From the NCBI GenBank assembly GCA_021779195.1, contig JAJYBB010000011.1, forward strand, positions 35,390 to 99,389: 64,000 bases of DNA. The letters are read 5' to 3'. The notes beneath the pieces were generated by a model. The model was given only the letters and a program-made list of their open reading frames with translations. It searched no databases and was not told where the DNA came from. This DNA comes from Bacteroidota bacterium. GTDB taxonomy: Bacteria; Bacteroidota; Bacteroidia; Bacteroidales; Paludibacteraceae. Both the position numbers and the translations under genes were made by a program. Positions 48,609-59,004 of the stretch are shown here, piece after piece; the first letter of the stretch is position 1; the number at the start of each line of letters is the position of its first letter.

Positions 48609-49904
48609 TTATCCAATAGTTGCATTCATGTCAGGGTTCTTTTCATTAGCATTCACTTCGAGCACATCATTCAGCTGTGTGGTGTAACAAGGTGAAAGTT
48701 TTTCGTGTTTCAGTTTCCATTTACGGTCAAAACCTTGAGCTGCAATTTTTACTCTTTGTCGTCCATATAAAGCATTCAGGTTATCCATTACCATCATCAC
48801 GCGGTTATATTTTTCACGGTTACGGTTATCAAATAAATCACCCTGGAGTGGGCGTTCGGGAATAATTTCGCTGACAATTACACCTGCTTTTTTATACAGA
48901 TATCCTGTTTTGAAAATAGATTTAAAGCATTCTAAAGCAAAATGAATCAGTTCGGTAGAGTCGTTTGTAGGTATGGGAAGAGCTAATATGCGTTGGTTAA
49001 AATATTGCGGTTGATCTTTCGAAAAAGGATTGGTTTGAATAAATACCGTAATCATGTTGGCATAGGAGTGTTGTGCCCGTAATTTTTCGGCACAACTGGC
49101 CGTAAAATTTGCCACTGCTTCGGCAATTTCGGGTAACATGGCAAGGGGTTTACCAAAACTTCGGGAAGTGCAAATTGATTTTTTGTTGGCAGGCACTTCC
49201 ATTTCCAGACATGAAATGCCACGTAATTCCATCCATGTGCGTTCGCCCACCACACCCATGTTGTGTCTTACCCAGCTTTTCGGGCGTTGGGTAAAATCCC
49301 AGGCTGAATTAATTCCGTAATATTGCAGCTTTTTGCTATATCGTCGTCCGATGCCCCAAACATCGCCAATTTCGGTGATTTTGAGTGCTTTTTCACGTTT
49401 TTCATCGGTATCGATAATGGCAACACCTCGGTAATTTTTATATTTTTTTGCAAATTTATTGGCCACTTTGGCTAATGTTTTTGTAGGAGCAATGCCTAAA
49501 CTAACCGGGATACCGGTATTTCTGGTTACGGTTTGCACTAAATTCAATCCGAATTTGTTTAAATCTATGGCGTCGAACCCATTCAACAAAAGGAAAGCTT
49601 CGTCAATGGAATAGATTTCCAAGGCGGGTACATGGGTGGCAATGGTAGTCATCACGCGTTGCGACATATCGCCATAAAGCACATAATTCGAAGAAAAAAC
49701 CTGAACATTGTGAGTTTCTATCAATTCTATCAATTTAAAAGCAGGTTCACCCATGGGAATGCCAATGGCTTTGGCTTCGGTCGAACGGGCAATCACGCAA
49801 CCATCGTTGTTGGAAAGAATCACCACTGGTTTGCCGTTGAGTGAAGGATTAAAAACCCGTTCGCACGAGGCGTAGAAATTATTGCAATCAATTAAACCGT
49901 ACAA
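48609..49904 (-). CDS. umuC: Y-family DNA polymerase (UmuC-like)
   Basis: YGLIDCNNFYASCERVFNPSLNGKPVVILSNNDGCVIARSTEAKAIGIPMG...EIYSIDEAFL; C-terminal UmuC-type domain. Confidence 0.95.
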   Translation of the reverse strand: MYGLIDCNNFYASCERVFNPSLNGKPVVILSNNDGCVIARSTEAKAIGIPMGEPAFKLIELIETHNVQVFSSNYVLYGDMSQRVMTTIATHVPALEIYSIDEAFLLLNGFDAIDLNKFGLNLVQTVTRNTGIPVSLGIAPTKTLAKVANKFAKKYKNYRGVAIIDTDEKREKALKITEIGDVWGIGRRYSKKLQYYGINSAWDFTQRPKSWVRHNMGVVGERTWMELRGISCLEMEVPANKKSICTSRSFGKPLAMLPEIAEAVANFTASCAEKLRAQHSYANMITVFIQTNPFSKDQPQYFNQRILALPIPTNDSTELIHFALECFKSIFKTGYLYKKAGVIVSEIIPERPLQGDLFDNRNREKYNRVMMVMDNLNALYGRQRVKIAAQGFDRKWKLKHEKLSPCYTTQLNDVLEVNANEKNPDMNATIG

Positions 49905-49929
49905 CTTTAGATAATTAATAATTAATAAT

Positions 49930-50436
49930 TCAAAAATTTTTGTTTTTTCGGTTTTTGCGAGATGAAGTTACAGGTTTTTTCTGCTTATGATTCTTAATGG
50001 AATACGTAACCACCCCCCAAATACAAAAATTATTGTCATCGGAGACCTTAATCGGCTGAAATGCCGGATTTGCAGGAATTAAATACAGCGCCTCCTTTTC
50101 GATCTTGATATATTTCAGTGTAAATTCGCCATCGATAAAACAAACAGCCATGTCTCCATCGGTAGGTTCAAGGCTTTTATCAATGACTAAAATATCTCCA
50201 TCCTCCACTCCGGCATCCTGCATTGAAAAACCTTTCACTCTTCCATAGAAAGTGCTTGATGGATTGGCAATTAGCTCTTTGTTCAAATCAATTTTCAGAT
50301 CGATATAATCCTGTGCCGGACTTGGAAATCCGGCTCTGATACCTCCTACTACCATTGTCAATGCCAATTCGGAATCGGTGTTTGCCGAAAAGAAATCGAT
50401 AGTTGCCGAATCGGCTATTTTACTCAGATTTTGCAT
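49930..50436 (-). CDS. umuD: UmuD/LexA-like S24 family peptidase
   Basis: GFPSPAQDYIDLKIDLNKELIANPSSTFYGRVKGFSMQDAGVEDGDILVIDKSLEPTDGDMAVCFIDGEFTLKYI. Confidence 0.93.
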   Translation of the reverse strand: MQNLSKIADSATIDFFSANTDSELALTMVVGGIRAGFPSPAQDYIDLKIDLNKELIANPSSTFYGRVKGFSMQDAGVEDGDILVIDKSLEPTDGDMAVCFIDGEFTLKYIKIEKEALYLIPANPAFQPIKVSDDNNFCIWGVVTYSIKNHKQKKPVTSSRKNRKNKNF

Positions 50437-50543
50437 ATTATAGTTCAGTCAAAAAACATTTTCAACTCATGCAAAGTAAGATGTTTTATTCTTAAAAACA
50501 AATAAAACGTGGTTAAGTTTAGTATTTGCAGTGCTAAAACACG

Positions 50544-50614
50544 AAAGCCCATGGCTTTGTAAATGGAACGTGTCTGTCCATGTCAAAGAATCTTTTCCGT
50601 GTTCGACACGAAAA
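50544..50614. promoter_or_regulatory. Palindrome-rich umuD/hpt intergenic region
   Basis: AAAGCC-cat-GGCTTT; CTTTG-taa-ATGGA ... TCCAT-gt-CAAAG; CGTGT-tcg-ACACG. Confidence 0.45.
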
Positions 50615-50629
50615 ACGGGTATTTTTTCG

Positions 50630-50637
50630 TACTTTTG
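50630..50637 (+). promoter_or_regulatory. Bacteroidetes -7 element (TACTTTTG) for hpt
   Basis: TAnnTTTG match upstream of 50694. Confidence 0.55.
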
Positions 50638-50693
50638 CAGAAATTTTTTGCGTTGAATCAACATTAACTTTCTACTATTTCCTTTCGAATCTC

Positions 50694-51230
50694 ATGAATC
50701 CTATCCGAATAAAAGATAAAGACTTTGTTTTATCCATTTCTGATGCCGACATTCAACAAGCCGTAAAACGTGTCGGTGAAGCCATTAACCGGGATCTAGC
50801 CGATAAAAATCCATTGTTTATCTGCGTGTTGAATGGGGCATTTATGTTTGCCGGCGATCTAATGAAAGTGGTAAACATCCCTTGCGAAATTACGTTTATT
50901 AAACTTTCATCGTACGATGGATTGTACAGTACAGGAGCCGTAAAAGAAATTATCGGACTAAACGAGAGCGTGGTGGGGCGCAATGTGGTAGTGGTTGAAG
51001 ATATTGTAGATACAGGTGTTACAATGGAAAAAATTTTAGGTTCGTTACGGGCTAAAGGTGCCAACGAAATTCACGTAGCCACTTTTCTGCAAAAACCCGA
51101 TGCCTTGCAGCGAGACATTCAAGTAGATTATGTAGCCATGAAAATACCCTCTCGCTTTATCGTAGGTTACGGGTTGGATTACGATGGCTATGGACGAAAC
51201 TTAAAGGATATTTACACAGTTATCGATTAA
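50694..51230 (+). CDS. hpt: Hypoxanthine phosphoribosyltransferase
   Basis: VVVVEDIVDTGVTMEKI PRPP-binding motif; YVAMKIPSRFIVGYGLDYDGYGRNLKDIY. Met at 50694 preferred over 50580. Confidence 0.94.
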   Translation: MNPIRIKDKDFVLSISDADIQQAVKRVGEAINRDLADKNPLFICVLNGAFMFAGDLMKVVNIPCEITFIKLSSYDGLYSTGAVKEIIGLNESVVGRNVVVVEDIVDTGVTMEKILGSLRAKGANEIHVATFLQKPDALQRDIQVDYVAMKIPSRFIVGYGLDYDGYGRNLKDIYTVID

Positions 51231-51339
51231 CATAATTAGCCATTGTAATTATCTTAATATAAATACAATACGTTTTTAATTCGTGAAGTAAAGTTGCGAA
51301 TTTTATATAATTAAATTTTTAAATTCAAAGCATTGAGGC

Positions 51340-51915
51340 ATGTTGAATATTATTCTTTTTGGACCTCCGGGGAGCGGTAAAGGGACGCAAAGTACAATGA
51401 TTGTTGAAAAATACAATCTAAAACATCTTTCTACAGGCGATATACTTCGTCTGGAAATAAAAAATGAAACGGAGTTAGGTTTGTTGGCTGAATCGTACAT
51501 ATCAAAAGGCAAATTGGTGCCCGATGATGTGATAATCGATATTTTATTGCAAACAATTGATAATGATTCAAAATCATATAAAGGCATTATTTTAGATGGT
51601 TTCCCACGCACTCTGGTGCAAGCCGAAGCTTTAGAAGAAATGCTTAAAGCAAGAAACGAAGATGTTTCGGTGTTAATAGAGATACAGGTTGATGAAGATT
51701 TGTTACTCAAGCGTTTATTGGCACGGAGCGAGGTTTCTGGTAGAAGTGATGACAATTTAGTAACGATACATAAACGTTTCGAAATATATCGTTCGCAGTC
51801 GTTGCCGGCTTGCGATTACTATAAGAAATTAAATAAATACGTGGCAGTGGATGGAGTTGGTACGGTTGATGAAGTTTTCAATAGGGTTTCTGCAGTGATT
51901 GATTCGCATATTTAA
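51340..51915 (+). CDS. adk: Adenylate kinase
   Basis: MLNIILFGPPGSGKGTQSTMIVEKYNLKHLSTGDILR...GIILDGFPRTLVQAEAL. Confidence 0.97.
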   Translation: MLNIILFGPPGSGKGTQSTMIVEKYNLKHLSTGDILRLEIKNETELGLLAESYISKGKLVPDDVIIDILLQTIDNDSKSYKGIILDGFPRTLVQAEALEEMLKARNEDVSVLIEIQVDEDLLLKRLLARSEVSGRSDDNLVTIHKRFEIYRSQSLPACDYYKKLNKYVAVDGVGTVDEVFNRVSAVIDSHI

Positions 51916-52004
51916 GGCTACTTTTATTTTATAATATTAATTATAAATGTTCTAAACATATTATTTGCTGCTTATATTTTCAAAATTCCCATTAAAAAAA
52001 CACA

Positions 52005-53141
52005 ATGTCAAGTTCAAACTTTGTTGATTACGTGAAAATTTATTGTCGCTCAGGCAAAGGTGGAGCTGGTTCGATACATTTTCACCGCGAAAAATTCATT
52101 ACCAAGGGAGGTCCCGATGGCGGTGATGGCGGTCGTGGCGGTCATATTATTTTGCGTGCCAATAAAAATTACTGGACGTTGATCCATCTGAAATATGCCC
52201 GGCATATTTATGCCGGCGACGGTGAATGTGGTAGCGGTAGCCGGAGTTTTGGGAAAGATGGAGAAGATAAATTAATCGAAGTACCTTGCGGTACAGTAGT
52301 TTACGATGCCGAAACAGGCGAATTTATTTGTGATATTACCCATGATGGGGAAGAATTGATTTTGATGCACGGTGGTAGAGGAGGTCAAGGGAACTGGCAT
52401 TTTCGAACCTCAACCAATCAAACACCACGATTTGCACAGCCTGGCGAACCCCGAATTGAGCGAAATGTCATTCTTCAACTTAAAGTGCTTGCCGATGTAG
52501 GCTTGGTTGGATTTCCGAATGCTGGCAAATCAACGTTACTTTCTGTTGTATCGGCAGCAAAGCCCGAAATTGCAGATTATCCATTCACTACGTTGGTGCC
52601 TAATCTTGGTATTGTTTCGTATCGGGATAATCAGTCGTTCGTAATGGCTGACATTCCGGGTATTATCGAAGGAGCAGCAGAAGGCAAGGGTCTTGGATTA
52701 CGGTTTTTGCGTCATATTGAACGAAATGCGATCCTGTTATTTCTGATTTCTGCTGACAGTTCCAATATTCGCGATGAATACAATATTTTATTTAACGAAT
52801 TACAAAAATATAATCCCGAGTTAATTGACAAACAACGTGTTTTAGCCATAACCAAATGCGACATGTTAGACGAAGAATTAATTTCTGAACTTAAGAGCGA
52901 GTTACCCGATGGCGTACCAGCGATTTTCATTTCTTCCATTTCAGGCATGGGAATTCCTGAATTAAAAGATATGCTTTGGACTGAGCTGAACAAACCTACC
53001 ATGCATGTTACCGAATTTATCCATCGTCCGATGGAGATATCGACTCTGCCTGATGAAGCAGAAATAGAAGAAGACATTGAAGACGAAGAAGAGGAAGACG
53101 ACGTCAGCCAGTACAAAGGCATCGGTTGGGACGAATTGTAA
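52005..53141 (+). CDS. obgE: GTPase ObgE/CgtA
   Basis: Gly-rich Obg fold ([14 protein letters not shown]), G1 [36 protein letters not shown]; acidic C-terminal tail. Confidence 0.97.
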   Translation: MSSSNFVDYVKIYCRSGKGGAGSIHFHREKFITKGGPDGGDGGRGGHIILRANKNYWTLIHLKYARHIYAGDGECGSGSRSFGKDGEDKLIEVPCGTVVYDAETGEFICDITHDGEELILMHGGRGGQGNWHFRTSTNQTPRFAQPGEPRIERNVILQLKVLADVGLVGFPNAGKSTLLSVVSAAKPEIADYPFTTLVPNLGIVSYRDNQSFVMADIPGIIEGAAEGKGLGLRFLRHIERNAILLFLISADSSNIRDEYNILFNELQKYNPELIDKQRVLAITKCDMLDEELISELKSELPDGVPAIFISSISGMGIPELKDMLWTELNKPTMHVTEFIHRPMEISTLPDEAEIEEDIEDEEEEDDVSQYKGIGWDEL

Positions 53142-53939
53142 ATGAACCGAATGGACATTGTTAAATATACGATTTTTAACCGTTATCCTGAAATCATTCA
53201 TTTTACAACTACACGTAACGGTGGTGTCAGCAAGGGCAATTATGCTTCGTGCAACCTGAGTCCATTTACGGGTGACGAATCCGAGTCAGTTTGTGAAAAC
53301 ATGAATCGATTGTGTTCTCTGTTCGGAATCGGTCCCTCTCAATTGATTTTTCCCTATCAAACTCATGGCAACGAAGTGCGTGAAATCAACTCAGGTTTTT
53401 TTGAGCTTTCGCCCCACAAACAATCTGAATTTTTACAGGGAATAGATGCGTTGGTAACTTCGGCTACCAATGTTTGCATTGGTGTTACCACAGCTGACTG
53501 CGTTCCCGTTTTGTTTTATGATCCGGTAAGAAAAGTAATCGCAGTTGCTCATGCCGGTTGGCGTGGAACTTGCAGCCGAATTGTAGAAAAAACGATCGGT
53601 ATTTTGACACAATGTTATGGAACACTGCCTTCTGATTTGGTGGTTGCATTTGGTCCATCCATTTCCATGAAAATGTACGAGGTAGGAACGGAGGTTATCG
53701 AAAGCTTTGAATCAGCAGGCTTTGATATTGCACTTATTAGCGTGAAGCACGAGGATTCCTTTTATTTAGACCTTTGGGAAGCCAATCGCTTATTGCTTCT
53801 ATCGGCAGGCGTTTTGCCACAACGGATAGAAATTTCAGGATTTTGCACTTTTACAGAATCAGAGCGATTTTTCTCCGCTCGAAAGCTGGGAATAAAATCG
53901 GGAAGAATGTTTAGCGGAATCTTGATCAGGAAAGAATGA
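53142..53939 (+). CDS. pgeF: Peptidoglycan editing factor PgeF / YfiH-type multicopper oxidoreductase fold
   Basis: HFTTTRNGGVSKGNYASCNLS...YQTHGNEV...VCIGVTTADCVPVLFYDP...VAHAGWRGT. Confidence 0.95.
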   Translation: MNRMDIVKYTIFNRYPEIIHFTTTRNGGVSKGNYASCNLSPFTGDESESVCENMNRLCSLFGIGPSQLIFPYQTHGNEVREINSGFFELSPHKQSEFLQGIDALVTSATNVCIGVTTADCVPVLFYDPVRKVIAVAHAGWRGTCSRIVEKTIGILTQCYGTLPSDLVVAFGPSISMKMYEVGTEVIESFESAGFDIALISVKHEDSFYLDLWEANRLLLLSAGVLPQRIEISGFCTFTESERFFSARKLGIKSGRMFSGILIRKE

Positions 53940-53955
53940 TCAGAAGAAAATATTT

Positions 53956-55689
53956 TTATTCGTTTAAAGCCTGATCAATTTTAATATCCTTAATCATTAA
54001 CTGAATATTGGTATTTCCATTAAACGTATTTTCTTCGATAGTATAACATATATCCAGCGGATTAAGTGCTTTCAAATGATCGTTATATTCATGCATGCGG
54101 AAAGCGATTCCGTTCATCACATTTTCAGAACTTGAATCCACCAATTCTAATTTCAAATGTTCCTGTTCTTTGCCAACTAAGCGGCTGGTGCCGTAATCAA
54201 ACACTTTTTTCGAAACAAAAACGGGTTTCATGTTGCCCGGTCCAAAAGGTCCGAATTGTTTTAAAACACGGAAAAATTTGGGCGTAATATCTTTAAATTC
54301 AAGGATTGCATCCACCTCGATTTGAGGATAAGTTTGTTCCGGCAAAATATTTTCGAAAACAAATTGTTCAAATCGTTCGGTAAACGCAGGTATATTTTCT
54401 TCCTTCAATGAAAGACCGGCAGCATACATGTGCCCGCCAAAGTTTTCGAGCAAATCGCGACAGGAGTCAATGGCTTTATAAATATCGAATCCGGGCACCG
54501 AACGGGCTGAACCTGAAGCCAGCCCATTAGAATTCGTGAGCACGATGCAAGGTTTGTAATACTCTTCCGACAAGCGAGATGCCACGATACCTATGACTCC
54601 TTTGTGCCAATCGGGTTTATGCACCACGATTGACCTGCGGGTTTCGTAACGCACATCCGAAACAATTAGTGCAATCGCCTCATCAGTAATGGTTTTATCT
54701 AAGTCTTTCCGGTCGTTGTTGTATTCGTTTATGGTGCCACTTTTTGTTTTTACAAAAGCCGGATTCGACGAAACCAATAATTCTACGGCTTCGGAAGCTA
54801 ATTTCATTCGTCCCGATGCATTGATACGTGGTCCAATTTTGAATACAATATCGCTGATTGAAATTTCTTTATCGGCCAATCCGCAAACTTCAATCATCCC
54901 TTTGATGCCCACACTGGGATTCGAATTTATTTGTTTTAATCCGTAATAAGCCAGTATGCGATTCTCGCCTGTAATGGGAACAATATCCGAAGCAATACTT
55001 AATGCCACCAAATCGAGCAGTTGTGTTAGTTGAGAAAAATCAATATTATTCGTCATGGCAAAAGCCTGCATCAGTTTAAAACCAACACCGCATCCTGAAA
55101 GATGTTTGTAAGGATAATTACAATCGTCTCGCTTAGGATCGAGAACTGCAACTGCCGGAGGTAATTCGGCATCGGGTGTATGATGATCGCAAATAACGAA
55201 ATCTACCCCCCGATCAAGGGCAAATTTTACTTTTTCAACTGCTTTTATACCGCAATCGAGGGCGATAACCAATTTAAAATCGTTTTCGGCTGCAAATTCA
55301 ATGCCTTGAATGGAGATGCCATACCCTTCGTTATAACGGTCAGGGATATAAAAATCAATATTGGCATAAAACTGAATAAGAAATTTATAAACCAATGCAA
55401 CAGAAGTAGTACCATCAACATCATAATCACCGTAAATAAGAATTTTTTCGTTTTGTTGCATGGCTCGGGTGAGTCGGTTCACTGCCAATTGCATATCAGC
55501 CATCAAAAACGGATCATGAAGATTCAATAAATCAGGTCTGAAAAAATCACGTGCATCCTCAAACGTATGAATGTCGCGTTGTAGCAACAACTGAGCAAGT
55601 ATGGGACTGATACTTAATTCATCGGCTATTTTTTTTTGAAACTCAATTTGTTGTTCTGAAAGTGCTCGGTAAATCCATTTATTTATCAT
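53956..55689 (-). CDS. recJ: Single-stranded-DNA-specific exonuclease RecJ
   Basis: YGDYDVDGTTSVAL, DRYNEGYG, ALDCGIKA, CDHHTPDAELP, INASGRM, GGHMYAAGLSL. Confidence 0.97.
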   Translation of the reverse strand: MINKWIYRALSEQQIEFQKKIADELSISPILAQLLLQRDIHTFEDARDFFRPDLLNLHDPFLMADMQLAVNRLTRAMQQNEKILIYGDYDVDGTTSVALVYKFLIQFYANIDFYIPDRYNEGYGISIQGIEFAAENDFKLVIALDCGIKAVEKVKFALDRGVDFVICDHHTPDAELPPAVAVLDPKRDDCNYPYKHLSGCGVGFKLMQAFAMTNNIDFSQLTQLLDLVALSIASDIVPITGENRILAYYGLKQINSNPSVGIKGMIEVCGLADKEISISDIVFKIGPRINASGRMKLASEAVELLVSSNPAFVKTKSGTINEYNNDRKDLDKTITDEAIALIVSDVRYETRRSIVVHKPDWHKGVIGIVASRLSEEYYKPCIVLTNSNGLASGSARSVPGFDIYKAIDSCRDLLENFGGHMYAAGLSLKEENIPAFTERFEQFVFENILPEQTYPQIEVDAILEFKDITPKFFRVLKQFGPFGPGNMKPVFVSKKVFDYGTSRLVGKEQEHLKLELVDSSSENVMNGIAFRMHEYNDHLKALNPLDICYTIEENTFNGNTNIQLMIKDIKIDQALNE

Positions 55690-55898
55690 TGTGTCATATT
55701 TTTCAACTGGGAGGAAGACTTCGAACAGCCTCCTTACAAAACAAACAACTTATTTATACTCTATTACAACTTATCCAATGCATCAAGGTTGCGTGTTCGT
55801 TTAGTGTTGTAAAGGTACAGAAAACTTTTTAAACCAACAAGATCGCAACTTTAAAAATCGAATTCGAAACTGTTTTTCATATATCCATGTTAAATTAG

Positions 55899-55906
55899 TA
55901 TCTTTG
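55899..55906 (+). promoter_or_regulatory. Bacteroidetes -7 element (TATCTTTG)
   Basis: TAnnTTTG match upstream of 56051. Confidence 0.45.
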
Positions 55907-56050
55907 CCAGTAATTAAGTTTTTCCTTATAAAATAAATTGAATTGTTTTACGTTAATTTTAAAAGATGAATTGAGTATTTGCCTTTCATTTTAAGATAAG
56001 TTAAATCAATATAATGATCCGGTAATTTCAATTTTGAAAAATAACTGAAT

Positions 56051-56614
56051 ATGCAGGAAGATATTAAAAATGCGATAAATGTGCTTCGAGCTGGTGGTGT
56101 AATTTTGTATCCCACCGATACGGTTTGGGGACTTGGTTGCGATGCAACGAACGAGAAAGCCGTGAAACGTATTTTTGAAATTAAAAAACGGGTTGATGCC
56201 AAAGCCATGCTGGTGCTAGTGGACAATGAAGCAAAGCTTCAAGCTTATGTTGATGTCATACCAGATATGGCTTGGGATTTGATCGAATTGACTACTAAAC
56301 CGCTCACCATCATTTATCCTGATGCCAAAAACCTGGCTGCCAATTTAATTGCCGACGATCAATCTATCGGGATACGGGTTACGAATGAAGAATTTTCGAA
56401 AACACTTTGTGCGCATTTTCGAAAACCGATTGTTTCAACTTCGGCAAACGTTAGCGGAGAGCCAACTCCGGGAATTTTTAACGAAATTTCGGACGAAATA
56501 ATTCGCGCTGTTGATTACGTGGTAACTTATGCGCAGGACTCAACCGAACGGAACAAACCATCATCAATTATTAAATTAGGAAAAGGAAACTTAATACAAA
56601 TCATTCGTGAATAG
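56051..56614 (+). CDS. L-threonylcarbamoyladenylate synthase (Sua5/YrdC family)
   Basis: VLRAGGVILYPTDTVWGLGCDATNEKAVKRIFEIKKR...KPIVSTSANVSGEPTPG. Confidence 0.95.
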   Translation: MQEDIKNAINVLRAGGVILYPTDTVWGLGCDATNEKAVKRIFEIKKRVDAKAMLVLVDNEAKLQAYVDVIPDMAWDLIELTTKPLTIIYPDAKNLAANLIADDQSIGIRVTNEEFSKTLCAHFRKPIVSTSANVSGEPTPGIFNEISDEIIRAVDYVVTYAQDSTERNKPSSIIKLGKGNLIQIIRE

Positions 56615-56671
56615 GATGTTGCATATTTTTATATCTCGTTTCCCTTTGATTTTTTGAATTAAAATTCATAC

Positions 56672-58072
56672 ATGAATAAATCTCGACTTTTACAGAAATA
56701 TCTGCTTTCCGACATGGCAGTTTCACTAATCGTGTGGGTGCTTTTTACGATATTTCGTAAAACAGTAAACGATGCCCAGATTTTTGAAAATGTACGGATG
56801 TTTGTTCCCAACTACGACTATTTCAGTAGTTTATTGCTTTTTCCATTGTCATGTGTTACGGTGCATTATTTGTCTGGATTTTATTTACATCCTTACAAAC
56901 AATCCAAATTAACAATATTTCTGACAACTTTTATCGCAACGTTTATCATATCCATTATTATCTTTTTTGTTCTATTGTTAAATGATATTGTGGTGTCTTA
57001 CGCGTATTATTATTATTCGTTGATTGTTCTTTTCCTGATGTTGTTTGTTTTTACTTATTCGTTTCGGTTGATCATTAGCTCTCAGGTTCGGTTCAATTAT
57101 CGCATCAAAAAGTGGACAGTCAACACGTTGATTATCGGTACAGGAACCAATGCATTTAAAATTGCCAATGAAATTGAAAAAAATGAGGAGCGAAACACGT
57201 TGATAGGCTATGTATCAGTAGGACATCACACGGAAGTACCTGCTGATAAAGTACTTGGACCGCTTTCACAAGCGGGAGCATTAATTCAAAATTTTCATAT
57301 TGAAGAAGTTATCGTGGCACTCGATAATGTGGATGAACTTCAACTGTTTCCGATCATCAATTCGCTTTACAAATACGATATTGATATTCTTTTTACTCCC
57401 CGCTTGTTTGAAATTCTGACTGGAGGTGCGCGAATTAATCGATTAGATATGAGCCCGTTGGTGAGTATAACGAGCACTTCGATGAGTGATTGGGAAGCCG
57501 CCGTGAAACGATTTTTGGATATTTTCATCTCCCTCCTTTCTTTAATCGTTATTTCGCCTTTTTTACTTTATTGTGTGATAAAAATTAAGTCTGATTCAAC
57601 TGGACCTGTTTTCTATCGACAGGATCGGATTGGACTGTATGGACGGACTTTCAAAATTTTGAAATTTAGAACCATGAATATCGGAGCTGAAAATGGGATG
57701 CCAAAATTAAGCAGTCCAAATGATGAACGTATTACTACTTTTGGAAGATTTTTACGCAAATATCGTATTGACGAAATTCCCCAATTTTGGAATATTCTAA
57801 AAGGCGACATGAGCTTGGTGGGTCCCAGACCCGAGCGACGATACTACATCAACCAAATTATTGCACAAGCTCCTTATTACTGTCTATTGTATAAAATACG
57901 TCCTGGACTTACTTCATGGGGACCTATCAAAATTGGATATGCCGATACAATCGAGAAAATGATTGAAAGACTGAATTACGACTTGATTTACATGGATAAC
58001 ATGTCGTTAATAAACGATTTTAAAATAATGATTTACACCATCGAAATCATATTTAAAGGGAAGGGCATGTAA
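56672..58072 (+). CDS. Polyprenyl-phosphate sugar phosphotransferase (exopolysaccharide initiating transferase)
   Basis: N-terminal TM region; C-terminal Bac_transf (KRFLDIFISLLSLIVISPFLL...GPVFYRQDRIGLYGRTFKILKFRTM...RKYRIDEIPQFWNILKGDMSLVGPRPERRYY). Confidence 0.95.
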   Translation: MNKSRLLQKYLLSDMAVSLIVWVLFTIFRKTVNDAQIFENVRMFVPNYDYFSSLLLFPLSCVTVHYLSGFYLHPYKQSKLTIFLTTFIATFIISIIIFFVLLLNDIVVSYAYYYYSLIVLFLMLFVFTYSFRLIISSQVRFNYRIKKWTVNTLIIGTGTNAFKIANEIEKNEERNTLIGYVSVGHHTEVPADKVLGPLSQAGALIQNFHIEEVIVALDNVDELQLFPIINSLYKYDIDILFTPRLFEILTGGARINRLDMSPLVSITSTSMSDWEAAVKRFLDIFISLLSLIVISPFLLYCVIKIKSDSTGPVFYRQDRIGLYGRTFKILKFRTMNIGAENGMPKLSSPNDERITTFGRFLRKYRIDEIPQFWNILKGDMSLVGPRPERRYYINQIIAQAPYYCLLYKIRPGLTSWGPIKIGYADTIEKMIERLNYDLIYMDNMSLINDFKIMIYTIEIIFKGKGM

Positions 58073-58150
58073 TTGTATGTAGCCATCTCTTTTTTTTGCA
58101 TAGATTGCCACAGCCGAATCACTTCAATCGACTTCATGAGTCGGTTATTT

Positions 58151-58846
58151 TTACCCTTTCTTACTGATTTCTTTTATTTCTAACGTTTTGAGTAGTTCTA
58201 TATCTTTGTTTGTCAACCTGATAAGTCCATCTTTCTCAAAGCTTTTCAGAATTTTCACAGTGCTTTCGGTGGTTATGCCTGCAAAATTTGCAATATCTTT
58301 TCGACCGAGTAATTCGAAAACTTCAGGGAATTCGGGTTTAAAATCATTTAAATAGAGCAATACATCAGCCATTCGGCCATTCATTTGCTTGTAAAGTATG
58401 GTACTTAAACGGTCGTACAAATTCGTATTTTCTTCACAATACCGTTTAATTATGCCAAACCCAAACGTTCCGTTGTTTTTAATGATTTCGGATATCGAAT
58501 CTTTTTCGATCAAAAAAGCCTGACAATCAGTAAGTGCAACTGATGAATAATCGAAAGTATTCTTTGTAAAAACGGATGAAAGTCCGATAAAACCGCCGGG
58601 TCTGTTAATTCTGAGGTTGAAACTTTTATTATTATCACCTTCAATATATTGAACCGCAAAGCCTTTCAGCACGAAGAGCACGTACGAAGCAAAAGTTCCT
58701 TGTTTGGTCAGGTTATCACCTTTTCTGAACAGAACTTGTGTTTTGCTTTCCCTCACCAAAAGAATTTCTTCTTGAGTAAGATTTTGAAAACAAGGAGATT
58801 GAATGTCGCAAATAAATTCAGAATCGGTTTCAATTATGGTTTTCAT
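58151..58846 (-). CDS. Crp/Fnr family transcriptional regulator
   Basis: cNMP-binding fold and HTH (LGRKDIANFAGITTESTVKILKSFEKDGLIRLTNKDIEL). Confidence 0.93.
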   Translation of the reverse strand: MKTIIETDSEFICDIQSPCFQNLTQEEILLVRESKTQVLFRKGDNLTKQGTFASYVLFVLKGFAVQYIEGDNNKSFNLRINRPGGFIGLSSVFTKNTFDYSSVALTDCQAFLIEKDSISEIIKNNGTFGFGIIKRYCEENTNLYDRLSTILYKQMNGRMADVLLYLNDFKPEFPEVFELLGRKDIANFAGITTESTVKILKSFEKDGLIRLTNKDIELLKTLEIKEISKKG

Positions 58847-58871
58847 GCGTAGTTTTTCTTTTTTCGATTTG

Positions 58872-58879
58872 CAAAGTTA
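58872..58879 (-). promoter_or_regulatory. Bacteroidetes -7 element (TAACTTTG on minus) for the crp-like gene
   Basis: CAAAGTTA on +. Confidence 0.55.
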
Positions 58880-58969
58880 GCATTTATTTCAATAAAAAAG
58901 TTATTTTATTTCAATCAAAGAGCTGTTGCAATACAACCCGAAAAACTTTTAGTACGGATCCTGATGTCG

Positions 58970-58977
58970 TAACTTTG
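58970..58977 (+). promoter_or_regulatory. Bacteroidetes -7 element (TAACTTTG) for the thioredoxin-like/trxB pair
   Basis: TAnnTTTG match ~28 bp before the start. Confidence 0.55.
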
Positions 58978-59004
58978 CAGCATAATTTTAAAACCAATAT
59001 AATT

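Noticed and set aside
51303-51755. 150-aa minus-strand ORF overlapping adk
   Set aside because: Antisense to adk, which has full conserved motifs.
52712-53158. 148-aa Ser-rich minus-strand ORF inside obgE
   Set aside because: Shadow of the Glu/Asp-rich obgE tail on the opposite strand.
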